Positions 42,763 to 51,460 are shown, counted from the first letter of the stretch. The stretch is DNA of 64,000 bases from Ectothiorhodospiraceae bacterium (GCA_024234875.1 JACKNM010000003.1:240001-304000), one strand, 5' to 3'. Notes: generated from the sequence alone by a model not told the origin. Program-made: numbers and translations.

Positions 42763-43314
42763 GTGACGGACGACGAGGACCGGCCCGGGCTGCGAACCGC
42801 GAGCGAGCGGCGAGCGTTCCTGATCAAGGCGGGAAAGCTGTCGGTGTCGGCGCCGGCAGTGGCGTTGCTGCTCGCCAGCGCATCACGCTCCACCATCGCA
42901 CAGGAGCCACCACCGTCGCCGTCGGCCTCGTCGCAGCCGCCGCCGTCTCCATCGCCCTCGTCGGAGCCCTTGCCTTCGCCGAGCCCGTCGCCGTCACCGG
43001 AGCCGCTGCCGTCACCGAGCCCGTCGCCATCACCGGAGCCGTTGCCGTCGCCGAGTCCCTCGCCGTCGCCGGAGCCGCTGCCTTCGCCGAGCCCGTCGCC
43101 GTCGCCGGAGCCGCTGCCGTCGCCGAGTCCCTCGCCATCACCGGAGCCGTTGCCCTCGCCGAGTCCCTCGCCGTCGCCGGAGCCGTTGCCGTCACCGAGT
43201 CCCTCGCCGTCACCGGAGCCGTTACCGTCACCGAGCCCGTCGCCAGGGCCGCGGCCCTCGCCGCCGCCGATTCCGGCTCGCCTCGGACCGATACTGGACC
43301 AGCTCCTGGACTGA
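42763..43314 (+). CDS. Exported Ser-Pro repeat protein with twin-arginine-type signal
   Basis: The 183-residue protein has an N-terminal Tat-like signal (ERRAFLIKAGKLSVSAPAVA with a hydrophobic core, ending about residue 46 at STIAQ). Nearly all of the rest is Pro/Ser/Glu: eight units of EPLPSPSPSPSP (residues 68-163; the last ends PGP). It closes with a short hydrophobic tail, ARLGPILDQLLD. No enzyme motif is present. The start is GTG 42763. It converges on a GlcNAc-transferase-like gene (10 nt gap). Its sequence is what a heavily O-glycosylated surface protein would look like; that role is inference. Confidence 0.75.
   Translation: MTDDEDRPGLRTASERRAFLIKAGKLSVSAPAVALLLASASRSTIAQEPPPSPSASSQPPPSPSPSSEPLPSPSPSPSPEPLPSPSPSPSPEPLPSPSPSPSPEPLPSPSPSPSPEPLPSPSPSPSPEPLPSPSPSPSPEPLPSPSPSPSPEPLPSPSPSPGPRPSPPPIPARLGPILDQLLD
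42964..43251 (+). repeat. Tandem 36-bp repeat array, eight units, coding
   Basis: Eight in-frame copies of a 36-bp unit starting GAGCCSYTGCC run from 42964 to 43251 and encode EPLPSPSPSPSP. The copies differ mainly at synonymous third positions (TCG/TCA/AGC, CCG/CCC). This shows selection for the amino-acid pattern and, with unit length divisible by three, allows copy-number change without frameshift. Confidence 0.95.
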
Positions 43315-43324
43315 CCGGCGACGC

Positions 43325-44602
43325 CTAGGTGGCGGTCTCGATGCTCGCGACCTCCACACGCAGCGCGTCGTCCCAGCTCCCGCTCGCGTGGTAGGGGTGA
43401 ATCACGCAGTGGTCCGGTGGCTCGGGCGAGTAGCACGCAAGCTGGATGATGTAGCCGTCGTCGAGGCGCATCGCGTCGATGCGTTCCCGTGCGATTGCGA
43501 TGCGATACAGCTCCTCGCCGCCGGCGTCGTGGAAGGTCACCCACCAGTGGCGGTAGTCGCGAGCGGGGTCGAGCCGGGCCGCGAGGACGTGGATCTCCAC
43601 CAGACGCTCGACGTGCAGTCCGGCCAGCCACGTGGCATCGTCCGGGTCGACCGGGCTCGGTGGCACGTCGTTCGCGAGGGTGCTGGGATGGACGCCGCGG
43701 CTGGCGAAGTGCACGCCGGCGAAGCGCTCGTAGTCCCGAAGGCTGCGGGCGGTTCCGAGGCCGTAGGGTGGCGGAATCGACTCGCCCGCGCCGGGAGCCT
43801 CCATCCCGAGCAGGATGCGCATGCGTCGCTGGCTGGCGCGATCCAGGGCGCCCCAGTCCGAGCGCCTGCGCCGATGGTCACTGGCGGTCTCGCGGTGGTC
43901 GTCCCAGTGCTTCGGACGCAGCCGTCGGCTGTACTCGTGCCAGGCTACCGAGACGTGCGGGTGAAAGAGATCGTAGCCGTGGGTGAAGGCCCGGACGGCC
44001 ATCGAGATCTCCTCGCCGTGGAAATAGAGATGGGGGTCGTAGGGAACCTCCTGGCAGAATCGCCCGTGCGCGAATGCGAAGTGCCCGGAGAAGAATCGCG
44101 CCGGGACGGGACCGCGGCCGCGGGCGGCGTCGTCGAGTGGCGTGGCGGCGACCAGGAGCGCGCCGAGCGACGAGAAGCCGTCGAAGCGCAAGCTGCACGG
44201 CAGTGGCGCCAGCGTCTCGTCGGCGGGGTCGAACGCCGGCAGATAGGTGGTCAGCAACGGGCGCTCCGCCTCCAGTGACTCCAGCATCTCGACGATGGTT
44301 CGATCCCAGCCCGGTGCGAAGCGATGGTGTGAGTCGAGCTGCAGCGTCCAGCGCTCTCCGTCGTAGAGGGCCTGCAGTCGATGGCGTGCCCAGCACGCGC
44401 CGCGGCTCTCCTCGTGGGGGACGTCGAGAATGCGGAACGCCGGGCCGGTGAACGATGGGCGCGGCTCGTCCTCGGCGTGCTGCCAGCAGATGCCGAAGGT
44501 GAGGTCGAAGTCCCCGCTCGCGTTCGCGAGCAGGTGGCGCACGGTCGGCTCGAGCTGGGGATCGCGATAGGCGGCGATCTGGACGAAGATGCGGTCTCGC
44601 AT
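43325..44602 (-). CDS. GlcNAc-transferase-like glycosyltransferase (Skp1 GnT / PF11397 type)
   Basis: The 425-residue protein begins MRDRIFVQIAAYRDPQL and has the hallmark segments of the Skp1 hydroxyproline GlcNAc-transferase family. These are WTLQLDSHHRF (DxH/DxD metal region, about 86-96), FSGHFAFAHG and PHLYFHGEEISMAVRAF. In eukaryotes this family puts GlcNAc on hydroxyproline; bacterial members are uncharacterised. Start 44602 matches the family N-terminus. It is divergent from the HtrL/YibB-type gene with only 25 nt between start codons, and convergent with the Ser-Pro repeat gene. This suggests that the latter product is its acceptor. Confidence 0.87.
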   Translation of the reverse strand: MRDRIFVQIAAYRDPQLEPTVRHLLANASGDFDLTFGICWQHAEDEPRPSFTGPAFRILDVPHEESRGACWARHRLQALYDGERWTLQLDSHHRFAPGWDRTIVEMLESLEAERPLLTTYLPAFDPADETLAPLPCSLRFDGFSSLGALLVAATPLDDAARGRGPVPARFFSGHFAFAHGRFCQEVPYDPHLYFHGEEISMAVRAFTHGYDLFHPHVSVAWHEYSRRLRPKHWDDHRETASDHRRRRSDWGALDRASQRRMRILLGMEAPGAGESIPPPYGLGTARSLRDYERFAGVHFASRGVHPSTLANDVPPSPVDPDDATWLAGLHVERLVEIHVLAARLDPARDYRHWWVTFHDAGGEELYRIAIARERIDAMRLDDGYIIQLACYSPEPPDHCVIHPYHASGSWDDALRVEVASIETAT

Positions 44603-44627
44603 GTCTGGCACGTTCCGAAGCGAATCG

Positions 44628-46283
44628 ATGAGCACGACGACCGTCGTCACCGGCCTGTTCCATCTCGGGCGAGATGCGCTCGACGCCCCGTTCCGGCGCG
44701 AGGAGTCGCACTACGTGCAGCACTTCACGCGGCTGCTCGCCTTGCCCCACCCGCTCTGCGTCTATACCGAGCCGCGCTACGAGTCACTGGTGTGGGCGCA
44801 CCGCGACCCGGCAGACACGCGGGTCATCGTAGTCGATCCGGGTCTCTTCTCGACCTTTCCGGGCTTCGAGCGAATCGAGTCGATTCGCACCGACCCGGCG
44901 TGGCGGGGGCAGGCGGGTTGGCTCGACCGCTCGCCGCAGGCCGCGCTGCCGGGCTACGTGCCGATGGTGATGTCGAAGCTGCCGTGGCTGGCCGAGCAGG
45001 CGGAGGAGAACCCGTTCGCGAGCGACTGCCTGGTCTGGCTCGACGCCGGGATCGGTCACACCGTCGATCTGCGCCTCCTCGTCGACGACCAGGTGCTGAA
45101 TCGGCTGCCCGCACTCGCCGACCGCTTCGTCGCGCTCGCCTATCCGTATCCCGGGGCGGGCGAGATCCACGGCTTCGCGCGTGACGGCATGCGCGCATTC
45201 TGTGACGGAGCGCATGTCGCGCGGGTCACTCGCGGCGGGTTCTTCGGCGGGCGGCCCGAGCACGTCCTCGAGGTCAACGCGCGCTACGCCGAGATCCTTG
45301 CCGCGACCCTGGATGCCGGTTTTCTCGGCACCGAGGAGTCGTTGCTCACCATCCTCTGTCACCGTCATCCGCGGCTGTTCCGCGTGTACCCGATCGCCGC
45401 CGACGGGCTGGTCGCGCCGTTCTTCGCGCGACTACGCGACCCGTCCACGCCCGTTGCGCTCGGGCAGGGCGTGGACGCCCTCGACGACCTCGAGCTCTGG
45501 CTGCTCTCGTTCAATGCCCCGGCGCAGCTCGCGACCTTGCTCGGCTCGCTCGCGAGCGCCGATCCCGCGTTCCTCGAATGCGGGCGTCGCGTCCTCATCG
45601 ACAACTCGACCGATGCATCGACCCGCGCCGCATACGATGCGCTCTGTGCGCGGTTCGAGCTCGAGTGCATCCGCGAGGGCAACCTCGGCATCACCGGCGC
45701 CCGCGTGCGAGCGGCCCAAGAGCTCGAGCGCTCCGGCGGGCGCGCGATGTTGTGGTTCGAGGACGACATGCTGATCTGCGGGCGCGAGCGCGCAGGGGCG
45801 TTGTGCCGTAACGGCTTGCCCCGCCACGTTCCCGACCTGTTGCGCCGCGTCGTCGAGATCGCGACGCGCGAGGGCATCGACCTGCTGAAGCTCTCGTTCA
45901 CCGAGTTCTTCGGCGCGCACGATCGACAGTGGGCCTGGTACGGGCTATCGGCGGAGCGCCGTCGGGCGCACTTCGCGGCCGCGGCGGAGCTCACGGAGGA
46001 CGAGGTCCCGCCACCGACGACCATCTCGCGCATCGGGGTGCACGACGGGCTCGCCTATGCCGTGGGCGATGTGCACTACTCGAACTGGCCGCACCTCCTG
46101 ACCCGGCGTGGTAGCGCCCGCCTGTTCGCCGACACCGGCCCGAATCCCAGCGAGCACACGTCGATGGCGGCGGCGTTCGAGCTCGCCCGCCGCGGCGAGC
46201 TCGCAAGCGCGGTGCTCCTCGCCTCGCCCGTCGAGCACGCCCGGCATGTCGCCTATGACGCCGCCGAGCGGCGCGAGAGCTGA
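44628..46283 (+). CDS. Two-domain glycosyltransferase (HtrL/YibB-like plus GT2-like)
   Basis: The 551-residue protein has an N-terminal HtrL/YibB-like (WlaTC) domain (about 1-265: TTTVVTGLFHLGR, LLALPHPLCVYTEPRY, CLVWLDAGIGH with a DxG/DAG motif). A second domain (about 280-551) resembles a family 2 glycosyltransferase, with LWLLSFNAPAQLATLL, VLIDNSTDAS and the DxD-like MLWFEDDMLICG. Both halves are sugar-transferase-like, so it could build a disaccharide or extend a first sugar. Its start lies 25 nt from that of the divergent GlcNAc-transferase-like gene. Confidence 0.85.
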   Translation: MSTTTVVTGLFHLGRDALDAPFRREESHYVQHFTRLLALPHPLCVYTEPRYESLVWAHRDPADTRVIVVDPGLFSTFPGFERIESIRTDPAWRGQAGWLDRSPQAALPGYVPMVMSKLPWLAEQAEENPFASDCLVWLDAGIGHTVDLRLLVDDQVLNRLPALADRFVALAYPYPGAGEIHGFARDGMRAFCDGAHVARVTRGGFFGGRPEHVLEVNARYAEILAATLDAGFLGTEESLLTILCHRHPRLFRVYPIAADGLVAPFFARLRDPSTPVALGQGVDALDDLELWLLSFNAPAQLATLLGSLASADPAFLECGRRVLIDNSTDASTRAAYDALCARFELECIREGNLGITGARVRAAQELERSGGRAMLWFEDDMLICGRERAGALCRNGLPRHVPDLLRRVVEIATREGIDLLKLSFTEFFGAHDRQWAWYGLSAERRRAHFAAAAELTEDEVPPPTTISRIGVHDGLAYAVGDVHYSNWPHLLTRRGSARLFADTGPNPSEHTSMAAAFELARRGELASAVLLASPVEHARHVAYDAAERRES

Positions 46284-46316
46284 GAGTTGCGACGACCGGG
46301 GCCGCGCGCTCCGTCG

Positions 46317-47180
46317 TCAGCCGGCCGGTGCGAAGCGCTCGGCGAAGAACGACACGATGCGGGCGTTGGCAAGAGCGGGCTGCTCCCAGTGCACGAAGTG
46401 GCCGGCCTCCGGCGCAATCTCGATACGGAGGTCGCTGAAGACCTCGTGCAGGGTGGGCGCCCAACGCGCCGGAAGGATCGGATCGCTCGCCCCCCACAGT
46501 GTGTAGGTGGGCACCGCGATCGGTGGTGGGCTCTCCACCGGCTCGCCGCGCAGCGCCGCCAGGCGTCGCGCGCTCGCGACCGCATACCAGCGAAAGCCAC
46601 CGGCGAGACGGCCGGGGCGCAGGAACATGTCGGTCCACTCGTCGAGGGCGTCGTCGAACGCAGTCGGGCGGTGCGACCAGTGCGACAGGAAGTGCGCGAG
46701 GTAGGCGCGGCAGCTCTCGCGCGAGGCCCCGACCAGGGACTCGGCCAGCGGGAGCTGATGAAAGGACTGGTACCAGATCTCGCGCACCTGCGCGCCCTCG
46801 ACCCACCGCGGGCCGAGACCGAAATGCGGGCAGTCGAGGAAGAACAGGCCGGCCAACCGGCCGGGATGTCGCCGGGCATAGAGCTGGGCCACGAACGCAC
46901 CGACGTCGTGGCTCACCAACCCGAAGCGCTCGAGTCCGAGTGCGTCGACCAGCGCCTCGAGATCGTCGACGTAGTGCTCGACGTTGCGCGCCTCGGCGCC
47001 GACGCTGTCGCCGAAGTTGCGCAAGTCGGGCGCGACCACGTCGAAGCGCTCGGCGAGAGCGGGCACGTTGTGGCGCCACACCGTCGACCACTCGGGCCAG
47101 CCGTGGAGGAGGACCAGGGGCGGCCCGGCACCCTCTCGGCGATAGGACAGGAGCAGATCTGGGACCCGGAGCTCGGGCAT
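46317..47180 (-). CDS. Alpha/beta hydrolase, epoxide hydrolase/dehalogenase type
   Basis: The 287-residue hydrolase has HGWPEWSTVWR (oxyanion hole), VVAPDLRNFGDS and an aspartate nucleophile in GLVSHDVGAF (D92). The acid region is LWGASDPILP and the base is in EAGHFVHWEQP. An Asp nucleophile rather than Ser points to epoxide or haloalkane hydrolysis. ATG 47180 is used; the frame extends upstream to 47228. It converges on the HtrL/YibB-type gene. Confidence 0.88.
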   Translation of the reverse strand: MPELRVPDLLLSYRREGAGPPLVLLHGWPEWSTVWRHNVPALAERFDVVAPDLRNFGDSVGAEARNVEHYVDDLEALVDALGLERFGLVSHDVGAFVAQLYARRHPGRLAGLFFLDCPHFGLGPRWVEGAQVREIWYQSFHQLPLAESLVGASRESCRAYLAHFLSHWSHRPTAFDDALDEWTDMFLRPGRLAGGFRWYAVASARRLAALRGEPVESPPPIAVPTYTLWGASDPILPARWAPTLHEVFSDLRIEIAPEAGHFVHWEQPALANARIVSFFAERFAPAG

Positions 47181-47344
47181 CGCGGTCACTCGCGCGCGGT
47201 CGCCACATGGCCTGAATCCCGCTAGCATACCCGCCCGAGGAGCCGCCGGGCCCCATCGTTCCCGGGCTGCGCCGCCACCCGCGTGGGGGCCGTTCCCGAG
47301 GGGGCCGTCGGCCTGCCGATTCCCACCACAGGAGATCGACCCAG

Positions 47345-48346
47345 ATGTACCTGAAGAAGCTTGCCCGCCTGGCAGGCGTCGGCGTGCTCGCCGGCGCGGT
47401 GCTGATTCCCACCGCGCAGGCCGACAAGATCACGCTCCATGGCGCCAGCCAGTTCGACGAGAGCCACGCCTTCACCCGCCTCATGCGCAAGTTCGAGGCG
47501 CTGACCAAGCTCTACTACACGGGTCCCCACGAGCTCGAGTTCGTGATGCACCTGAACAGCGAGCTCGGTCTCGAGAAGGACTACGTGGCCTACATGAACC
47601 AGGGCATCTCGGTGGACTACGCCGTGGCCTCGCCCTCGCACATGTCCACGTTCTCGAAGCTCGCCACCCTGATCGATCCGCCGATGCTCTATCGCGACGC
47701 CGGCCACTGGAGCCGCGTGCTCGACAGCGACGTGCTCAAGCCGATCGTCGACGACATCTACAAGCGTGCCGACATCGAGATCATCGGTTACGGCGGCGGT
47801 GGTGTCCGCCACCTCATCGTCAACAAGCCGGTCACCAACATGGCCGAGATCAGCAAGGTGCCGATCCGGGTCATGGGCGCACCGATCCAGACCCAGATGT
47901 TCAACGCCTTCGGCATGGCGCCCACCGTCATCGCGTACTCCGAGGTCTACAACGCGATCCAGACCGGCGTCATCGACGCGGCCGAGAACGAGGCCGCCGG
48001 CATCGAGCAGATGAAGTTCTACGAGGTGGGACCGAACATCTCGCTCACCGGGCATGCGATCACGGTGCGACCGCTCGCCATCAGTGGCAAGACGATGCGT
48101 CGTCTGCCGGAGGATCTGCAGGCGGCCATTCGGCAGGCCGGCAAGGACGCGGGCACGTTCGGTCGGGTCGTCGAGATCACCGAGGGTGACCAGAAGATGG
48201 CCAAGATGCAGAGCGAGGGAAAGCTCAAGACCATCCAGTTCACCGAGCGCGCGCAGCTGATCTCGGCCGCACGTCCGGTCCTCGAGGATTACTTCCAGAA
48301 GCTCGACGCGCTGGATCTCTACAAGGCGATTCAGGCGGTCGAGTAA
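47345..48346 (+). CDS. TRAP transporter substrate-binding protein (DctP type)
   Basis: The 333-residue periplasmic protein has a signal peptide (about 1-26, ending TAQA). The family helix-strand pattern includes DYAVASPSHMSTF, IRVMGAPIQTQMFNAFGM and YSEVYNAIQTGVIDAAENE. The R-x-M-x(3-5)-[Q] substrate region and the VIDAAEN box are diagnostic of DctP proteins. It binds an organic acid, probably a carboxylate, for the DctQM permease encoded next. AGGAGA lies about 10 nt before the ATG. A stable hairpin separates it from dctQ. Confidence 0.95.
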   Translation: MYLKKLARLAGVGVLAGAVLIPTAQADKITLHGASQFDESHAFTRLMRKFEALTKLYYTGPHELEFVMHLNSELGLEKDYVAYMNQGISVDYAVASPSHMSTFSKLATLIDPPMLYRDAGHWSRVLDSDVLKPIVDDIYKRADIEIIGYGGGGVRHLIVNKPVTNMAEISKVPIRVMGAPIQTQMFNAFGMAPTVIAYSEVYNAIQTGVIDAAENEAAGIEQMKFYEVGPNISLTGHAITVRPLAISGKTMRRLPEDLQAAIRQAGKDAGTFGRVVEITEGDQKMAKMQSEGKLKTIQFTERAQLISAARPVLEDYFQKLDALDLYKAIQAVE

Positions 48347-48388
48347 TCCGCGCCGGCGGGGCCTGCCTCCGCCCGATCGACGGCATGG

Positions 48389-48424
48389 CATGGCGGCCCA
48401 CGGAACCTTCCGTGGGCCGCCATG
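48389..48424 (+). promoter_or_regulatory. Perfect 17-bp mRNA hairpin between binding-protein and permease genes
   Basis: CATGGCGGCCCACGGAA and TTCCGTGGGCCGCCATG are perfect complements separated by two bases (48389-48405 / 48408-48424). There is no T-tract, so it is not a typical terminator. It lies 43 nt after the binding-protein stop and 41 nt before the DctQ start. Such hairpins protect the upstream message and lower expression of the distal genes. Confidence 0.75.
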
Positions 48425-48464
48425 ACGCGCCCGCACCAGCGCCGCCTCCACGGATCTGTTGTCG

Positions 48465-48947
48465 ATGAGAACGTTGATCGATCTCTATCACCGATTCCTC
48501 AAGCTGATGCTCGGAATCATGATGACGCTCCTGCTCGTCCCGGTGTCGATGCAGATCTTCTCGCGCTACGTCGGCTTCATCCCGCGCTACATCTGGACCG
48601 AGGAGCTGGCCCGCTTCTGCTTCATCTGGATCATCTTGCTCGGGGCCACCATCGCGGTGCGCGACGGCACCCACTTCACCGCCGACTTCCTGCCCCATCC
48701 GAAGTCCCGTCGGCTCGAGGCGGTGATTCGCATCGTCAGTGATTTCGCGATCTTCCTCGTCGCGCTGATCTTCGTGCTGTGGGGCTGGCCACTGGTGCAG
48801 TTCGGGCTGATTCAGGAATCGGAGATGGCCGAGTTGCCGATGGTCTACATCTATGCTGCCTGGCCGATCGCCGGGCTGAGTTGGATTCTGTTCCTCGGCG
48901 AGCGCTTCGTCGATCACGTTCGGCTGTTCAGAGGGAGCGCGACATGA
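48465..48947 (+). CDS. TRAP transporter small permease (DctQ type)
   Basis: The 160-residue membrane protein has four hydrophobic segments (about 10-30, 45-64, 86-107, 124-145). It carries the DctQ pattern MQIFSRYV, WTEELARFCFIWIILLGA and AVRDGTHF. It partners DctM and the periplasmic binding protein. ATG 48465 is chosen; TTG 48459 in frame is less likely. Its stop overlaps the DctM start (ATGA). Confidence 0.95.
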   Translation: MRTLIDLYHRFLKLMLGIMMTLLLVPVSMQIFSRYVGFIPRYIWTEELARFCFIWIILLGATIAVRDGTHFTADFLPHPKSRRLEAVIRIVSDFAIFLVALIFVLWGWPLVQFGLIQESEMAELPMVYIYAAWPIAGLSWILFLGERFVDHVRLFRGSAT

Positions 48948-50245
48948 GCGCCGGCGAGGTCGCGGCGATTCTGTTCCCACTGTTCATCGTCCTGGTGGTG
49001 CTGCGGGTGCCAGTCGCGTTCGCGCTCGGACTCGCCTGCGTGCCGGTGTTCATGGTGGAGGAGCGGCTCGCGCCGCAGCTCCTCATGAACGAGATGTTCA
49101 AGTCCTACAACGCGTTCGTGCTGCTGGCGGTCCCGTTCTTCCTGCTGGCGGCGAACCTGATGAACGCCGCCGGCATCACCGATCGGTTGATCCGGCTCTC
49201 GCGAGCGCTGGTCGGGCACCTGCCCGGTGGGCTCGGCCACATCAACGTCCTGGTGAGCATGCTGTTCGCGGGGATCTCGGGCTCCTCGACCGCCGATGCC
49301 GCTGGCATCGGGTCGCTGCTGATCCCGCAGATGAAGAAGCAGGGCTACAGCTCGAGCTTCACGGTGGCGATCACCGCGTGCTCGTCGGTGATGGGGGTCA
49401 TCATCCCACCGAGCATCCTGATGGTGGTGTGGGGTGGCCTGATGAGCGTGTCGATCGGCGGGCTGTTTCTCGCTGGCGTGGTACCGGGCGTGCTCATCGC
49501 GCTGTCGATGATGGGAACCGTCTACGTCTACGCGAAGATCTACGGCTATCCCGTCTTCGAGCGAAGCCGCCTGCGTGAGCTCGGCATCGCCATCCTGCAG
49601 GCGGTGCCGCCGTTGATGACCCCGGTGCTCATCGTCGGTGGGATCGTCGGCGGCTTCTTCACGCCGACCGAGGCGTCGGCCATCGCGGTGCTGTACTCGT
49701 TGGCCCTCGGTGGGCTGGTGTACAAGACCGTCGGGCTTCGCGAGATTCCACGCGTCCTCTACGACTCGGCTCGTTTCGCTGCGATCTCGCTGTTCTGCAT
49801 CGGCACCGCCTCGGCGTTCGGCTGGATCCTGGCGTACTTCAAGATACCGCAGGAGATCGTCGAGTTCCTCAAGCCCTACGGGGTCGGCCCGGTCAGCGTC
49901 GGGTTCATCGTCGCCGGGGCGTTCCTGTTCATCGGGATGTTCATCGATGCCATTCCGGCCATCATCATCCTCGGCACCGTGCTGTGGCCGCTCGCCGACG
50001 TCGCCCAGATGCATCCGATCCATTTCGCGATCATCGGCGTCATCTCGCTCGCGTTCGGCCTGGTGACCCCGCCCTACGGGCTGTGCCTGCTCATCGCCTG
50101 CTCGATCGGTGACATCAAGATCCACCAGGCGCTGCGCGACGTTGCGATCGTGCTGCTACCGATGTTGGCGGTGCTGCTGCTGGTGATCCTGCTGCCGGAG
50201 CTGATCCTCGCCCTGCCGCGGTGGTTGATGCCGAAGTTCGTGTGA
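48944..50245 (+). CDS. TRAP transporter large permease (DctM type)
   Basis: The 433-residue protein has about 12-13 hydrophobic segments. The DctM signatures include SLLIPQMKKQGYSSSF, VIIPPSILMVVWGGL, TPTEASAIAVLYS and FIGMFIDAIPAIIIL, and it ends MPKFV. It is the ion-coupled permease of the TRAP system. ATG 48944 overlaps the DctQ stop by 4 nt. With the binding protein it forms a complete three-gene importer. The substrate cannot be read from sequence. Confidence 0.96.
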   Translation: MSAGEVAAILFPLFIVLVVLRVPVAFALGLACVPVFMVEERLAPQLLMNEMFKSYNAFVLLAVPFFLLAANLMNAAGITDRLIRLSRALVGHLPGGLGHINVLVSMLFAGISGSSTADAAGIGSLLIPQMKKQGYSSSFTVAITACSSVMGVIIPPSILMVVWGGLMSVSIGGLFLAGVVPGVLIALSMMGTVYVYAKIYGYPVFERSRLRELGIAILQAVPPLMTPVLIVGGIVGGFFTPTEASAIAVLYSLALGGLVYKTVGLREIPRVLYDSARFAAISLFCIGTASAFGWILAYFKIPQEIVEFLKPYGVGPVSVGFIVAGAFLFIGMFIDAIPAIIILGTVLWPLADVAQMHPIHFAIIGVISLAFGLVTPPYGLCLLIACSIGDIKIHQALRDVAIVLLPMLAVLLLVILLPELILALPRWLMPKFV

Positions 50246-50294
50246 CCGTGCGCGGCGGGTGCACTGGCGCACCCTGCCGCCGGGCCTCGGATCT

Positions 50295-51227
50295 CTACCG
50301 TGTCGACAGGTGGCGCTGGAGCTCGATCGACGGCTCGCCGGTCGCGGCGAGGCCAGCGTCGGTCTGATACGCGCGGATTGCGCGCCGTGTGGCCGGTCCG
50401 AGCTTGCCGTCGGCAGGGCCGGGGTCGAAGCCCTTCGCTGCCAGCAACTGCTGGATGGTGAGCAGGTCGTAAGCGGCGCTGGTGGTGGGGGCACGGACCG
50501 GTGGGTTCGGCGCCGGGGCGCGGGCTCCCGCGAGGGACGCGCGCAGCGCGCTGGCGCCCGGGTTGTCGACCCGTCGCTCGCGCAAGATCTCGACCGGCCG
50601 TACCGGCTGACCGTAGTAGGCCGCGTTCCATTCCACGTTGGCCGCGATCACCGCCCCTTCCACGGTGAGCCCGCCGAATACGCCCTTGGTGCGCGAGAAG
50701 GCGAGCACGTCTGCGGTTGCCGCGTGCGCCCCGCCTCCGACCGGCCCGGCGGCGACGCTCGCGTCGGCGCCGAGCTTGAACTCGGTCGAGTACATCGAGT
50801 CCAGACCCCGGTCGGTCATGATCATCAGCACCACCTCGGCCACCTCGGCGCCGATCTGGAGGCCGAAGGTGACCGAGCCCATGTTGTAGAAGGCCGGCGG
50901 GCTGAAGCGGCCGCTCGCGTCTCGCGACAGCAGCACGCCTCCGCCCCCGGAGCCGCCGATGATGAAGCCACCCTTGACGAGCTCGGGCACGATCATCAGG
51001 GCGCGAGCCTCGTGCACGTGGTTGCGGAACCACGACATGTTGGGGTCGCCGACGAAGTTGCGATAGGTGTCGCGCGCGCGGTCGACGAGCGCCTGGGCGT
51101 CGGCGTGCGTGTCGGCGTGGGTCTCGGACGTGAACCCCGCCGAGCCCAACAGGAGTGCAGCTACGGCAAGAGCAGCGGAACGGGCGCGATGGCGCACGCG
51201 GTGCGTGTGTGGGGTCGAGCTCGACAT
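50295..51227 (-). CDS. Exported SYLF (YSC84-like) lipid-binding protein with peptidoglycan-binding domain
   Basis: The 310-residue protein has a signal peptide (about 1-40). A SYLF-type domain follows (about 55-215: FRNHVHEARALMIVPELVKG, FIIGGSGGGGVLL, FGLQIGAEVAEVVLMIMTDRG in two parts and SMYSTEFKLGADAS). The C-terminal domain resembles PG_binding_1 (about 250-305: LLAAKGFDPGPADGKLGPAT). SYLF domains bind lipid. ATG 51227 has GGAGG upstream; the open frame above it is arginine-rich noise. It converges on the TRAP permease gene. Confidence 0.88.
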   Translation of the reverse strand: MSSSTPHTHRVRHRARSAALAVAALLLGSAGFTSETHADTHADAQALVDRARDTYRNFVGDPNMSWFRNHVHEARALMIVPELVKGGFIIGGSGGGGVLLSRDASGRFSPPAFYNMGSVTFGLQIGAEVAEVVLMIMTDRGLDSMYSTEFKLGADASVAAGPVGGGAHAATADVLAFSRTKGVFGGLTVEGAVIAANVEWNAAYYGQPVRPVEILRERRVDNPGASALRASLAGARAPAPNPPVRAPTTSAAYDLLTIQQLLAAKGFDPGPADGKLGPATRRAIRAYQTDAGLAATGEPSIELQRHLSTR

Positions 51228-51460
51228 CTTGCGAACCTCCCTCGGACGGGCTCGCGTGGCCACGAGAGCACCGGTGCGGGGCGCGGCGCGAGCCAGACGG
51301 TGATGTGCTCGACGCCTACCCTCGCATCGTCGACCGCGAGGCGCAAGCGGGTGATCGCGGTCGAGGGGGGCGATCGCTGCGAGGACCGAGACCCCCGGTC
51401 GGCAGGCGACGCGGCGGAGCCCCACGCCGAGGCGCGGGGCTCCGTTCTAGAGAGCAGGCC

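Noticed and set aside
42964..43251. Regular 36-bp repeats that could suggest a CRISPR array
   Set aside because: The units are contiguous with no spacers, are in frame with a protein, and differ by synonymous changes. No cas genes are present.
42702..43631. Minus-strand Gly/Asp-rich frame resembling RTX calcium-binding repeats
   Set aside because: It is the antisense of the Ser-Pro repeat coding array. The plus-strand frame has a Tat-like signal and synonymous repeat variation, so the minus frame is a shadow.
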